A stretch of 64,000 nucleotides of DNA from JBEDUK01 sp963781595 (GCA_963781595.1 CAWAGG010000001.1:744001-808000); one strand, 5' to 3'. Positions 43,590 through 52,749 are shown, numbered from the stretch's first letter. Notes: generated by a model not told the origin, from the letters alone. Numbers and translations: made by a program.

Positions 43590-43960
43590 AGGCGCCGGCC
43601 GATCTCGCGCGACCTCGTGCACCTCGCCCGCCGGGCCGCGGAGTTCGAGGCCTTCTACAACGCCCATCACCGCTACTCGGCCCTGAAGGGAGCGACCCCG
43701 GAGGAGTAAGCGTCGTACGGGGTTCGTCCCTCGCCTCGCCGATCCGACCATGCCGCTGCCGACCGAGCTTCCTCGTCGCGGCGTCGTGGAGTTCATCAGG
43801 CTGGTGCGCTCGGACCCGCATCGTGCGCGTCCTCGGCGCGAAGATCACCGTCGACGAGGTCCTTCGTTCACCGCTACCTCACCGCTCGGCTGTACCTCCG
43901 AACACGGGCGCTCGTGATCGACTGCGACGGCTCCCGCATGACGATGCCCCGTGGCGGACG
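43590..43960 (+). pseudogene. Transposase/integrase C-terminal remnant (IS481-like) with several +1 shifts
   Basis: Reading with one base skipped at about 43708, 43818 and 43874 gives a continuous protein. It begins with AEFEAFYNAHHRYSALKGATPEE, the end of an integrase core. It continues FVPRLADPTMPLPTELP, VVEFIRLVRSD, RIVRVLGAKITVDEV and VHRYLTARLYLRTRALVIDC, the RNA/DNA-binding C-terminal barrel of IS481-type transposases. The catalytic N-terminal two thirds are missing. No inverted ends are recognised. It is in the same decayed zone as DUF427 and a helix-turn-helix remnant. Confidence 0.55.
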
Positions 43961-44213
43961 TTCTGCCTTCTTCTCTCGGCCGTGGCCATCACCCGGCGCT
44001 GTCGGCATCACCTCTCGCCTGAATAGCGATCGCCTACCTTCTGCATCCCGTCCGACGCCCCGGCCTTTGCGAGGCGACCAAGGCAATGCTCCTGAGCGCT
44101 GCACGGTCTCCGGTAGCCGCTGCCAGCACGGCAGATCCGGCCGGCCGCGCGTCTCGGGACCAGGCTTGGGAGGGGCGTGTCTTGGACGGACCTCTTGGGT
44201 CAGCGAGAACCAC
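43961..44213. other. Gap with no recognisable feature
   Basis: This lies between the transposase remnant and the convergent beta-propeller gene. I see no gene, RNA or terminator here. Confidence 0.4.
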
Positions 44214-45491
44214 TCACCCGCCGGAGCGGAACGTCCAAACCCAGCCCCGATCGGGTGCCCCACCATACCGTCCCGCCTCGGACCAACCGGAGACCGCCAA
44301 GCGCGATCCGGCGGCGACCACGCCGGAGGCGGCCAGGTATTTGCCGCGCGAGATCACGAGCGACCACGCGAGACTCCCGTCGGATCGGTACTTGCGCACG
44401 ACGATCTCCGTTCCCTCCCGATGGGAGTCCGGCTGGGTCGACGCCGTGAGCGCCGCCCCAGCGCGGTCGATCGAAACGGACACGACCTCCTCATCGTTCG
44501 GAACGGAGGGCCACGTCCGGGACCACACGAACCGGCCCGACGGATGGAACCTCATGAGCCGCGCCGATCCGTCGTTCACCATCGCCCCGACCATCACCTC
44601 ACCGCCGGCGACGGCCACCGAGGTCGCTTGGTCATAGTCCTTGTCGCCGCGCTGGCGGAGCACCCTGGTCCATGCGACGGACCCCGTGTGCGTGAGCCGC
44701 TGGACGATGACCTCCCGGTCGACCCACTGGGGCCTGCGTTCGGACCAGGGCGCGGTCTCGATCCATCCCGCGACGAAGATCTGCCCCTTGGGCCCCACCG
44801 CCACCGAGTTCGCGAGGTCGTACGTCCCGGAGATGCGCGGCGCCTCGAAGTGGTTGACCCACAGCAGGCCACCGCCGGACCCGTACGCGCGCACCCATCC
44901 ATCGGTGTACGGGTCGGCACAGCAGCCATGGTCGTCGCCCGCGACCACGACGAACCCGGGTCCCGCCGCCACCGAGTTCACCTCGTTGGCGTGTTCCCCG
45001 GGCGGGAGATCGACCATCCACAGGAGGCGGCCATCGGCATCGTAGGCGCGCAGGAACCCGTAGGTGATCTCGGAGAACGTCAGGACCTTGCCGGCGACGT
45101 AGACGGTCGGGTGCGTCCCGGGCCCGACGGCGACGTCCATGGCCCAGGCCGCCCAGTTCCCGCGCGGGAGCCAGGACCGCGACCAGATGAGCGTTCCGTC
45201 GGGCGCGAACTTCACGACGACCATGGGATCCACGGGCCCCCCGCCGGGCCCTCCAGCGCTCCGCCACCCCGCGGCGTAGACGTTCCCATCGGTGTCGGCT
45301 GCGACCGACCGAACCGACCGTCCCACCTCCCGGACCCACCAACGCGACGGGATGGAGGTCGGGCCCTCCACGGCGGGCAGATCGAACGCGATCGACGCCG
45401 GCGGTGGACCCGCCGTCGCAGGGCCCGAACAGGCGAGCCCCGCCACCAGGACGGCGACGCTCGCGATCGAAGCGAACCGCAGATGCCGCAC
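44214..45491 (-). CDS. Secreted beta-propeller protein with SBBP-like repeats
   Basis: GTG at 45491 preceded by GGAGGAAGGGG was preferred to the ATG at 45548; it begins directly with a signal sequence (VRHLRFASIASVAVLVAGLAC). The 425-aa product then has about six to seven repeats of the form 'SVAVGPKGQIFVAGW...VKFAPDGTLIWSRSW', the Asp/Gly-rich SBBP/YncE-like blade pattern (for example SVAADTDGNVYAAGW and VSIDRAGAALTAS). Such propellers are cell-surface or exported and bind ligands or proteins. No enzymatic residues are visible. A Cys pair (GCC) in the third blade may be structural. Confidence 0.82.
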   Translation of the reverse strand: MRHLRFASIASVAVLVAGLACSGPATAGPPPASIAFDLPAVEGPTSIPSRWWVREVGRSVRSVAADTDGNVYAAGWRSAGGPGGGPVDPMVVVKFAPDGTLIWSRSWLPRGNWAAWAMDVAVGPGTHPTVYVAGKVLTFSEITYGFLRAYDADGRLLWMVDLPPGEHANEVNSVAAGPGFVVVAGDDHGCCADPYTDGWVRAYGSGGGLLWVNHFEAPRISGTYDLANSVAVGPKGQIFVAGWIETAPWSERRPQWVDREVIVQRLTHTGSVAWTRVLRQRGDKDYDQATSVAVAGGEVMVGAMVNDGSARLMRFHPSGRFVWSRTWPSVPNDEEVVSVSIDRAGAALTASTQPDSHREGTEIVVRKYRSDGSLAWSLVISRGKYLAASGVVAAGSRLAVSGWSEAGRYGGAPDRGWVWTFRSGG

Positions 45492-45699
45492 CCTGGACCC
45501 CTTCCTCCCGGCGGCTCGAAGGGAGCGGAACGACCGGTCGGCACACATGGAAGCCGGTACCGACAGGCTCCGTCAGGTTCCGGTCCGAGGACAGGGCCGG
45601 GGGTCCCGGTTCAGCCGGGTAGGCGCGGCCCTGCGAGCGATGCCTGGCTCCGGCGCTCGCTCCACGTCACGGGGCCGGGCGGATCCGCTCCTGCATGTC
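45492..45699. other. Upstream region of the beta-propeller gene
   Basis: It contains the ribosome-binding site GGAGGAAGGGG (reverse strand, just right of 45491) and otherwise no recognisable feature. Confidence 0.4.
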
Positions 45700-45894
45700 C
45701 GGAGGTCCGATGGGCTCGATGCCACGGAGCTCGCACGACGTTCAGGGTTCCCGCGTCCCGTGTCCTGGCTCGCCGCAGGACCGATCTGGGTCCGCTCGTC
45801 CGTCGATCGGTTCGTCGCCGCTTGGCCGCGACGCCCTGGGCGGCCTCGCAAGCTGGCAACCCTGCCACGAGCTTCGGGCCATCACTCCGCCTGA
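45700..45894 (+). pseudogene. Probable remnant of an AlpA/MerR-like helix-turn-helix protein
   Basis: The last 60 codons before TGA at 45892-45894 read ELARRSGFPRPVSWLAAGPI and then WVRSSVDRFVAAWPRRPG. This pattern is seen at the end of small AlpA/excisionase-type regulators (LARRxxFPxPVxxLAxGxxWxxxxVxxWxxRxGR). The expected upstream helix is only partly present (LLHVRRSDGLDAT), and no start with a ribosome-binding site is evident, so it is probably decayed. Such proteins accompany mobile elements, consistent with the nearby transposase remnant. Confidence 0.35.
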
Positions 45895-45925
45895 AGCGTC
45901 GGCTCAGGTAGCATTTCGCTCCTCT

Positions 45926-46496
45926 TCAGCGCTCGATGGCACGCCACTCGCGGTCGAGGATCGCGTAGACGAGTTCGCTCTGCCATTCGTCCTTGACGAA
46001 CTCGTTCTCGACGAGGTGCGCCTCTCGGCGCATGCCGAGCTTCTCGAGCACTCGGGCCGAGGCGGCGTTCCGGGCCTCGACGCGGCCGACCACCCGGTGC
46101 AGCCCGAGGTCCTCGAACGCGATACGGAGCAGCGGGCGCGTGGCCTCGGTGGCGTACCCGCGGCCCTGACGGTCCGGATGGACGATGTAGCCGACCTCGC
46201 CCTGCCGGTGCTCCGCACTGACCCAGATGAGCACGACGTCCGCGACCAGCTCGCCCGCCGCCTTCGAGATACGCCGCCAGGGAGAGGACATCGCCCTCGG
46301 CGCGGATCGCCGTCGCGGCGATCTTCTTGTCGAGCGCGGTCCGCGACTCCTCCTCCGAGCGGGGCTCCCAGTAGAGGTAGCGGGCGAGGGCGGCGTTCGA
46401 CTGCATGGCATGGACAGCGTCGAAGTCCTCCGAGGCGAACGCTCGCAGGATCATACGTTCGGTTTCGATCGGACCCGTGAGTTCGAACCCGCTCAA
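45926..46496 (-). pseudogene. RimJ/RimL-type GNAT acetyltransferase, frameshifted
   Basis: The TTG at 46496 with AAGGGA upstream gives LSGFELTGPIETERMILRAF through TALDKKIAATAIRAEG and then breaks. From about 46266 the other frame gives GELVADVVLIWVSAEHRQGE, GYIVHPDRQGRGYATEATRP and RVEARNAASARVLEKLGMRR, the acetyl-CoA site of RimL-like N-acetyltransferases. Skipping one G after CTC near 46266 restores a roughly 189-aa protein. The substrate could be an N-terminus of a protein or an amine. It reads as intact apart from the single shift. Confidence 0.72.
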
Positions 46497-46586
46497 CGTG
46501 CCATCCCTTCGCCCATCGCCCCCGGCCGTGCGCGAACGGACGATAGTAGGTGCCGCCGAACGACCCCCGAGGAGCGGATCGGGCCG

Positions 46587-47492
46587 ATGTTCGAGGTCGT
46601 GCAGTTCCCGTCCGAAGGTGCGTTGCTGCGCGGCCGCCTCTACCGCCCCTCGGAGACTGGCCAGCCTGTCCCCGTCGTGGTCATGGCGCACGGCACCTCC
46701 GCGACGATCACGATGGTGATCGACCGCTACGCCGAGGTTTTCCGGGACGCGGGGTTCGTCGTCCTGCTCTACGACCATCGCAACTTCGGCGCCAGCGGCG
46801 GCGAGCCGCGGCAGGAGATCAACCCGTGGATCCAGGCGCGCGGCTACCGGGACGCCATGACGTTCGTCGCGACGCTCGGCAGCGTCGATGCCGATGCGAT
46901 CGCGCTCTGGGGCGACAGCTACAGCGGCGCAGAGGCCCTGGTCGTCGGCGCGGTCGACGAACGCGTCGCGGCGATCGTCGCGCAGGTCCCGGCGTGCGGG
47001 GCCGAACCCCCTCCGACCGACGACGACGGCTCGCTCTTCGCCGCGCTCACGGAGACCCTGCTCCATGGCGACGTCGGCGGCGGTCCGCAGGACACGGTCG
47101 GCCCGCTCCCGGTCGTGTCGGCGGATCAGCTGAACACGCCGTCGCTGCTGGCGCCGATCCAGGCGTTCCGCTGGTTCATCGAGTACGGTGGCCGCTTCGG
47201 CACCGGATGGCGGAACGTCGCGACGCGGGTCGCCCCGTCGACGCCGGCTCCGTTCCACGCGGGCATCGCGACGGCCCACCTGCGCCGGCCGTTCCTGATG
47301 ATGATCGCGCCGGAGGACGAGATGCCGGGGGCCGACCCGGCCGTGTCCGGCGCCGCGTACCGGGCGGCCCCCGGTCCGAAGGAGCTGATCGAGATCGACG
47401 GCGGTCATTTCGGCCTGCTGCATCATCCGAGCGAGCTGTTCGACCGAGCCAGCCAGGCGCAGCGCGACTTCCTGGTTCGAACCCTCCGGTGA
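46587..47492 (+). CDS. Alpha/beta hydrolase (dienelactone hydrolase / peptidase S15-like)
   Basis: The product is 301 aa. VVVMAHGTSATITMVIDRYAE and LLYDHRNFGASGGEPRQEI match the start of the fold; ALWGDSYSGAEALVVGAV holds the nucleophile (GDSYSG), and DPAVSGAAYRAAPGPKELIEIDGGHFG gives the late Asp/His region. The substrate is unknown. GAGGAG lies upstream of ATG 46587. Sixty-five bases separate it from the hydrolase/cyclase gene, which may be cotranscribed. Confidence 0.85.
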   Translation: MFEVVQFPSEGALLRGRLYRPSETGQPVPVVVMAHGTSATITMVIDRYAEVFRDAGFVVLLYDHRNFGASGGEPRQEINPWIQARGYRDAMTFVATLGSVDADAIALWGDSYSGAEALVVGAVDERVAAIVAQVPACGAEPPPTDDDGSLFAALTETLLHGDVGGGPQDTVGPLPVVSADQLNTPSLLAPIQAFRWFIEYGGRFGTGWRNVATRVAPSTPAPFHAGIATAHLRRPFLMMIAPEDEMPGADPAVSGAAYRAAPGPKELIEIDGGHFGLLHHPSELFDRASQAQRDFLVRTLR

Positions 47493-47557
47493 GGCGCCCG
47501 CCGGCGAGCGCTTGCCCTTCGGAACCCGACTCCAGGAGACTGCGCCGTGAGCCCGTG

Positions 47558-48898
47558 ATGCCCGCGACGCGCTACGCGCGAACCGCCGACGGCGTCTCGA
47601 TCGCGTACCAGGTCGTCGGCGACGGCCCGCTGGATCTGATCTGGGTGCCGGGGTGGGTGTCGCACCTCGAGGTCGCCTGGGAGGAACCGACGCTCGCGCG
47701 GTTCTTCGAACGGCTGGCGTCCTTCTCGCGTTTGATCCTGTTCGACAAGCGGGGCACGGGCATGTCCGACCGGGTCCCGGAGGACAAGCTCCCGACGCTC
47801 GAGACCCGGATGGACGACCTGCGTTCGGTGTGCGACGCCGTGGGTTCGGAACGGGCGGCGCTGCTGGGCGTCTCGGAGGGTGCGCCGATGTGCATCCTGT
47901 TCGCGGCGACGTATCCCGAGCGCACGACCGCGGTGGTCCTGTTCGGCGGATACGCCAAGCGCCTCCGCTCGCACGACTACCCGTGGGGCGCTCCGCCCGA
48001 GGCACACGCGGCATTCCTGGCGGAGATCGCGAAGGACTGGGGCGGGCCGGTCGGCCTGGAGGCGCGGGCGCCGAGCAGGTTCGACGACGCGCGCTTCCGC
48101 GAGAACTGGGCCCGGTACCTGCGGATGGGCGCGAGCCCCGCGGCGGTCCTCGCGCTCGCGCGCATGAACGCGGAGATCGACGTGCGCTCGGTCCTGCCCA
48201 CCGTGCGCGTGCCGACGCTCGTGCTGCACCGGAGTGGCGACCGCGTCTTCAGCGTCGACGAGGGCCGGTACATCGCGGACCACATCCCGGACGCGACCTT
48301 CGTCGAACTCCCCGGCGACGATCACGTGCCGTGGGTCGGCGACGCCGACGCGGTGATCGGCGAGATCGAACAGTTCCTCACTGGAGAGCGGTCGAGGCCC
48401 GAGGTTCACCGGGTCCTGTCGACGGTCCTGTTCACCGACATCGTCGGTTCGACCGAGATGCTGTCGCGCGTCGGGGACGCGACCTGGAAGGAGACGCTGG
48501 CGGCGCACGACGAACGCGCGAAGGCCGAGATCGATCGCCATCACGGGAGGTACGTGGGTTCGACCGGCGACGGGCTGTTCGCCACGTTCGAGGGACCCGC
48601 GCGTGCGGTCCGATGTGCGCAGGCGATCGGCGCGGCGGTTCGCCCGCTGGGGCTCCAGATCAGGGCGGGCGTCCACACGGGCGAGGTCGAACTCGCCGGC
48701 GACGAGGTCAGGGGGATCGCGGTGCACATCGGAGCGCGGGTCGCCGCGATGGCCGGCGCGGGCGAAGTCCTGGTCTCGAGCACGGTGAAGGATCTCGTCG
48801 CGGGCTCGGGGCTCGCCTTCGAGGACCGGGGCACGCACGAGCTCAAGGGCGTCTCCGGCGAATGGCACGTGTACGCCGTCGCTGCCGGGACGACGTGA
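47558..48898 (+). CDS. Alpha/beta hydrolase fused to class III adenylate/guanylate cyclase domain
   Basis: This 446-aa protein combines two modules. Residues 1-280 are an alpha/beta-hydrolase-like domain: IAYQVVGDGPLDLIWVPGWV, RLILFDKRGTGMSD, LLGVSEGAPMCILFAATYPE and LPGDDHVPWVG. The elbow reads GVSEGA (Ser present) and a late Asp-His pair is present. The C-terminal 170 residues are a class III nucleotide cyclase: VLSTVLFTDIVGSTEML with both metal-binding Asp positions, GRYVGSTGDGLFATFEGPARA, LQIRAGVHTGEVEL and VHIGARVAAMAGAGEVLVSS. Such fusions occur in mycobacteria and relatives and are thought to couple ligand sensing to cyclic nucleotide synthesis. No membrane helix is present. Confidence 0.9.
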   Translation: MPATRYARTADGVSIAYQVVGDGPLDLIWVPGWVSHLEVAWEEPTLARFFERLASFSRLILFDKRGTGMSDRVPEDKLPTLETRMDDLRSVCDAVGSERAALLGVSEGAPMCILFAATYPERTTAVVLFGGYAKRLRSHDYPWGAPPEAHAAFLAEIAKDWGGPVGLEARAPSRFDDARFRENWARYLRMGASPAAVLALARMNAEIDVRSVLPTVRVPTLVLHRSGDRVFSVDEGRYIADHIPDATFVELPGDDHVPWVGDADAVIGEIEQFLTGERSRPEVHRVLSTVLFTDIVGSTEMLSRVGDATWKETLAAHDERAKAEIDRHHGRYVGSTGDGLFATFEGPARAVRCAQAIGAAVRPLGLQIRAGVHTGEVELAGDEVRGIAVHIGARVAAMAGAGEVLVSSTVKDLVAGSGLAFEDRGTHELKGVSGEWHVYAVAAGTT

Positions 48899-48920
48899 GC
48901 TCAGCTCCGGGCCGGCCCAG

Positions 48921-49370
48921 TCATCCCTGGTGTTCGGCCCCGCTCGACGGTGGGCTCGTCATGCCCGTGTGGGCCATGGTCAGCTTGTGGATCGCGTCGG
49001 TCAGCTCGAGGATCTGGACGGACAGCTGGATCAACTGCTCGTTCTGGATCTCCTCCTGCTGCACGAACTTCCATTGCTGATCGGCGAGGACCTGCCGCTT
49101 CTCGTCCGCGCGGTTCTGGCTGATCATGACGAACGTCGAAAGGAAGATGGCCTCGAGCGACACGATCAGGGTGAGCGTCGGCCAGGGCGTGCGTTCGACC
49201 ATGAGCATCCACACGAGGAAGAAGATCGCGCTCAGGTAGACGAACATCATCGAGCCGGCGAACCGCGTGATCCAGTCCGCGATCCGGTTCTGGATGTTCT
49301 TGGCCCGCTCCCTCGCTTGCCGCTCCAGCGCTGGATGAGCCCCTCCGAGTAGCGTCGGTCGAACGCTCAT
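48921..49370 (-). CDS. DUF1003 membrane protein
   Basis: A 149-aa protein of the DUF1003 pattern. The N-terminal amphipathic AKNIQNRIADWITRFAGSMMFVYLSAIFFLVWM contains the first membrane helix. TPWPTLTLIVSLEAIFLSTFVMISQNRADE is the second helix with the conserved SQNRAD turn. A coiled C-terminal helix (VLADQQWKFVQQEEIQNEQL) follows. It is probably a small inner-membrane protein of unknown role. It converges with the cyclase gene, with 22 bases between them. Confidence 0.88.
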   Translation of the reverse strand: MSVRPTLLGGAHPALERQARERAKNIQNRIADWITRFAGSMMFVYLSAIFFLVWMLMVERTPWPTLTLIVSLEAIFLSTFVMISQNRADEKRQVLADQQWKFVQQEEIQNEQLIQLSVQILELTDAIHKLTMAHTGMTSPPSSGAEHQG

Positions 49371-49508
49371 ACGGACTCCTTCCGGGTCGACGGGCCCTCC
49401 GTCCTATTGGTTGCTGTCTACCATCGGTTGAGTCGTTCCGCTGGGAAGACCGAGCCGGCGTCCGCCAAGACCTTCAGGGAACGCTCGCCCGACCACGCGA
49501 CCCATACG

Positions 49509-50585
49509 TCATTCGAAGAACGCGACGACCGCCAGGATCACGTACATCCCGATCAGGGTGAGGCCTTCGAACGTGTAGGCCTCGCCGTCGCCGGTGATCT
49601 GCCAGAGCGCCAAGGCCGTGAGCACCAGCGCACCCAGATACACCGGCGCCACCTCCAGCACCAAGTGCGTCGGCAGGAGCAACGACAGCAGCACCAGCAA
49701 CGGGAAGAGCAGCACGGCGACCTGACTGACCGAGTTCTTCACGACGGAGATCGCCAGGTCGCTCTGGCCCTTCGCGGACAGCGCGATCCCCGCCACGTTC
49801 TCGACGGCGTTGCCGGCGATCCCGACGATCACCAATCCGGCGAATTCCTTCGACAGGTGCAGCGTCTGGATCGCGGGGTCCAGGGATGCGATGAACCAGT
49901 CCGAGACCAACGCCGCGCCGACGCCGGCGACCGCCAGGAGACCGACCGCCACCGGCATGGCGATCGCGCCGGTCGACGGGTCTCGAACGAAGGCCGCATC
50001 CTCTCCGGCGGCGCGATCGTCCTTCAGGTACCGGAAGAGCCACGACAGATAGACGACGATCAGCGCCACGGCTCCGATCGCTGAGATCGCCACGTCGTGC
50101 CGCGACGCGCGGTCCCCGACCCCGACCGACAATCCGAGCAGCGCGATGATGAACACGGCCATGAGCAGCAGCGTCGTCGTGTCCTTCGGCAGCCGCGGAT
50201 GGAACCTCATCACGTGGTTCGGCGCGCGGTGCGCACCCACGACGATCACGCACCCGAGGACCAGCAGCGCGTTGCCGAACAGCGACCCGAGGATGCTCGT
50301 CTGCGCGACGACCAGCTCGCCCGCCTTCAGCGCGAAGAACACGACGAACAGCTCCGGCAGGTTCCCCAACGTCGACTGCAGCACGCCGGTCACGGCCGGC
50401 CCGAAGTGCTCGCCGACCGCCTCGGTGGCCAGGGATACGAGCCACGCCAGGCCGGCCAGCGCGACCGTCGAGACCGCGAACGTCGCCAGGTCCGGCGCTC
50501 CGCTGAGCGACAGGACCCCAGCCAGGACCGCGGCGCCCAGCGCGCCTGCGACCAGAACAACCCGGCGCCGCGACAATCCCAACAT
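49509..50585 (-). CDS. Calcium/proton antiporter (CaxA type)
   Basis: The 358-aa protein has about 10-11 membrane helices in two inverted halves. It carries the alpha-repeat motifs ATEAVGEHFGPAVTGVLQSTLGNLPELFV and, in the second half, FAGLVIVGIAGNAVENVAGIALSAKGQSDLA, the signature GNxxE segments that coordinate Ca2+. The acidic central loop (DDRAAGEDAAFVRD) is short. It exchanges Ca2+ (or another divalent cation) for H+. It is six bases downstream of the phospholipase-D-type gene, same operon. Confidence 0.92.
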   Translation of the reverse strand: MLGLSRRRVVLVAGALGAAVLAGVLSLSGAPDLATFAVSTVALAGLAWLVSLATEAVGEHFGPAVTGVLQSTLGNLPELFVVFFALKAGELVVAQTSILGSLFGNALLVLGCVIVVGAHRAPNHVMRFHPRLPKDTTTLLLMAVFIIALLGLSVGVGDRASRHDVAISAIGAVALIVVYLSWLFRYLKDDRAAGEDAAFVRDPSTGAIAMPVAVGLLAVAGVGAALVSDWFIASLDPAIQTLHLSKEFAGLVIVGIAGNAVENVAGIALSAKGQSDLAISVVKNSVSQVAVLLFPLLVLLSLLLPTHLVLEVAPVYLGALVLTALALWQITGDGEAYTFEGLTLIGMYVILAVVAFFE

Positions 50586-50591
50586 TCGCCG

Positions 50592-51650
50592 TTACAGCTC
50601 CAGCCGCGGGTACCGGCTCCGGAGCTGATCGACGAACGCCGCCATCCGATCCGCGAGCGACGGGTCGGCGATCTCCAACACGTTCTCCGCGTTCATCTGC
50701 CCGGAGTTCGACAGGTTGTAGCTCCCCAAGAAGACGATGTGATCGGCTACGGTCACCTTCGCGTGCATGTAGTCGTGCGTCGCGCGCGGGCCCCACGGCG
50801 TCGAGACCTTCCCCGAGAACGGCGCGCGCTGCAGGAACGAACGGAGCGCCGGGGGCTTCCAGGCCGCGGCCTCCTCCTTCGCCCACTGCCCCATCACCTC
50901 GCGCATCTGCGTGGCGTCGACCACGCCGGCCAGGTCGACACGGCCCTCCTCCGCGACGTCGCCGAGCGTCCCGAGGATCGGGCCGGCGGTGATGACGGGT
51001 GACGCGATCCGGACCCGTCGTTCGGCCCGCCCGATCGCCGTCGCGATCCGGTGCGCGAGCTTCCGACCCCGCCCGGGCGAGAACCACGCGCGCACCGTCG
51101 CCCCGCCGACCTGGACCGGTGACGCATCGAACGCGCCCGTGTCCTGTACGGCGCCCTTCGACCAGAGCTCGTCGAAGTCGCGTTCGTACGCCGAGGCGAC
51201 ATCGGACGACGACAGGGTGACCACCACGTTCTCCTCGCGCGTCCACGCGTCGTCGGTCCAGTTCAGCGAACCGGTCCACAGCGTCTCGCCGTCACGGACG
51301 ACGTACTTGTGGTGCATCAGGTCGGGCTCGCCGGGGATCGGCCGGAGCGGCACGCCGAGGGAACGCAACAGTTCGGGCTCCAGGGCCGCGGGCGGCGGGA
51401 CCGGGACCGGCCGCGAGCCGTCCATATCGACGTTGTGCGCCAGGCGGACCCGAACCCCGCGCGCGGCCGCGTCCCGGATCGCGGCTGCGACCGGGGCCAT
51501 CACGGGAGGCGAGAGTGCGAAGTCGTACGCGGTGATGTCGAGCGTGGCGCGAGACGCAGCAACGAACCCCGCGAGCCACCCGCCGACCTCCTCGGCGCTC
51601 TGGCCCCCGTCGGTCAGCGTTCGAACCGTCAGCGCATCGTCGCTCGGCAT
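50592..51650 (-). CDS. Phospholipase D-like protein, two HKD motifs
   Basis: The 352-aa protein carries both catalytic motifs: HHKYVVRDGETLWTGSLNW (114-130) and HAKVTVADHIVFLGSYN (296-311). Members are phospholipases, cardiolipin synthases or nucleases; no membrane helix or signal is present, so cytoplasmic nuclease-like or phosphatidyl-transfer roles remain open. It is the first gene of an operon with the Ca2+/H+ antiporter. No immunity- or toxin-type neighbour is seen. Confidence 0.88.
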   Translation of the reverse strand: MPSDDALTVRTLTDGGQSAEEVGGWLAGFVAASRATLDITAYDFALSPPVMAPVAAAIRDAAARGVRVRLAHNVDMDGSRPVPVPPPAALEPELLRSLGVPLRPIPGEPDLMHHKYVVRDGETLWTGSLNWTDDAWTREENVVVTLSSSDVASAYERDFDELWSKGAVQDTGAFDASPVQVGGATVRAWFSPGRGRKLAHRIATAIGRAERRVRIASPVITAGPILGTLGDVAEEGRVDLAGVVDATQMREVMGQWAKEEAAAWKPPALRSFLQRAPFSGKVSTPWGPRATHDYMHAKVTVADHIVFLGSYNLSNSGQMNAENVLEIADPSLADRMAAFVDQLRSRYPRLEL

Positions 51651-51855
51651 GTGGCCCCGAGTTCTACCGGAAACCCGGCCGCTCCGCCCGCGGGCGACCC
51701 GATCGAGACCGCCACGGGACTTCGGCGGAAATGGTTGAAACCGCCCTGATGAGGGCTACTGTTCGACGTCGAGGAGCCACACACCAGCCCAGGAGGCTTT
51801 CCGGGCCGTCCCGGCGTTCCCGGGGTTCGACCTCCCAGAGCCCAAGGAGGCGCTC

Positions 51856-52725
51856 GTGTCAACAGCCGATGTCGAACTGCTCGGGCCACCACAGGCCGAC
51901 GACCTCTACAACCCGGAGTTCGCCGTCGTCCTGCGCGGCTACGACCCGGAGGAGGTCCGGGCGTACGTGCAGAACGTCGCGACCCACATCGAGGCGCTCC
52001 AGCGCCAGCTGACCGACGCGCGCGACCAGGTCGAGGCGGGACGCCGTCAGTACATGGCGGCGAAAGAGGCTGCGTACAAGCAGCTCGCGACCCAGATGGC
52101 CGAGCTGCTCCACACCGCCGACACCGAGGCCGAGCGGCTCAAGCGCGAGGGCGCGGAGGAAGCCGGTCGCAAGACCGCGGAGGCCGAACGGATCGCCTTC
52201 CAGCTGCGCCGTGAGGCGGAGGACCACGCCGAGACGCTGCGCCGCGACGGCGAGGAGACGCTGTGGCGCGCGCGCGCCGAGGCCGAACGGATCCTCGGCG
52301 GCCTGGCCGTGAAGCGCGACGAACTGCTGAAGGAGCTCGAGGCCACGCGCGGCCGGTTGCGCGGCGTGCTCGGGAGCCTGGAGTCCACGATCACCTCGAC
52401 GCGCGACGACGCCAAGCGCGGCTCGGAAGCGCCGGCGGAATTGGTCGAGCACGCCCGCAGCGAGGTGGCGACGATGGAGCCGCCGCGCACGGACCAGGCG
52501 GTCGTCGACGAACGAGGCGCGCCCGCGATCGAGGACGGCGACGTCGCCATCGTCGCGGAGGCGACCGCCGATGCGCCCGAGGCATCGCCCGCGTCGTTGA
52601 TCTGGGACCGGGCCGAGGAGTCGAAGCGCGACCGCGCGAAGCAGGACGACCTGCTGGGCAGCGTCGAGGGCTTCGACCTGGTGCTCCCGGACGTTCGGAT
52701 CGACGAGGACGGCGACGTCAAGTAG
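51856..52725 (+). CDS. DivIVA-domain coiled-coil protein
   Basis: GTG at 51856 follows AAGGAGG at good spacing. The product is 289 aa. The N-terminus (YNPEFAVVLRGYDPEEVRAY) is the DivIVA membrane-curvature domain, followed by a long coiled coil (about 45-195) rich in Ala, Glu and Arg (AEAERIAFQLRREAEDHAE). The C-terminal third is acidic and probably disordered, ending in SVEGFDLVLPDVRIDED. In actinomycetes such proteins localise to poles or septa and organise cell-wall growth; that role here is inferred from the family. Confidence 0.85.
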   Translation: MSTADVELLGPPQADDLYNPEFAVVLRGYDPEEVRAYVQNVATHIEALQRQLTDARDQVEAGRRQYMAAKEAAYKQLATQMAELLHTADTEAERLKREGAEEAGRKTAEAERIAFQLRREAEDHAETLRRDGEETLWRARAEAERILGGLAVKRDELLKELEATRGRLRGVLGSLESTITSTRDDAKRGSEAPAELVEHARSEVATMEPPRTDQAVVDERGAPAIEDGDVAIVAEATADAPEASPASLIWDRAEESKRDRAKQDDLLGSVEGFDLVLPDVRIDEDGDVK

Positions 52726-52749
52726 ACGAAGCTCGCGGGTCGAAGGTCC

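Noticed and set aside
50592..51650. Phospholipase-D-type protein as an anti-phage or toxin module
   Set aside because: Its only operon partner is an ordinary Ca2+/H+ antiporter. There is no helicase, sensor or immunity gene nearby.
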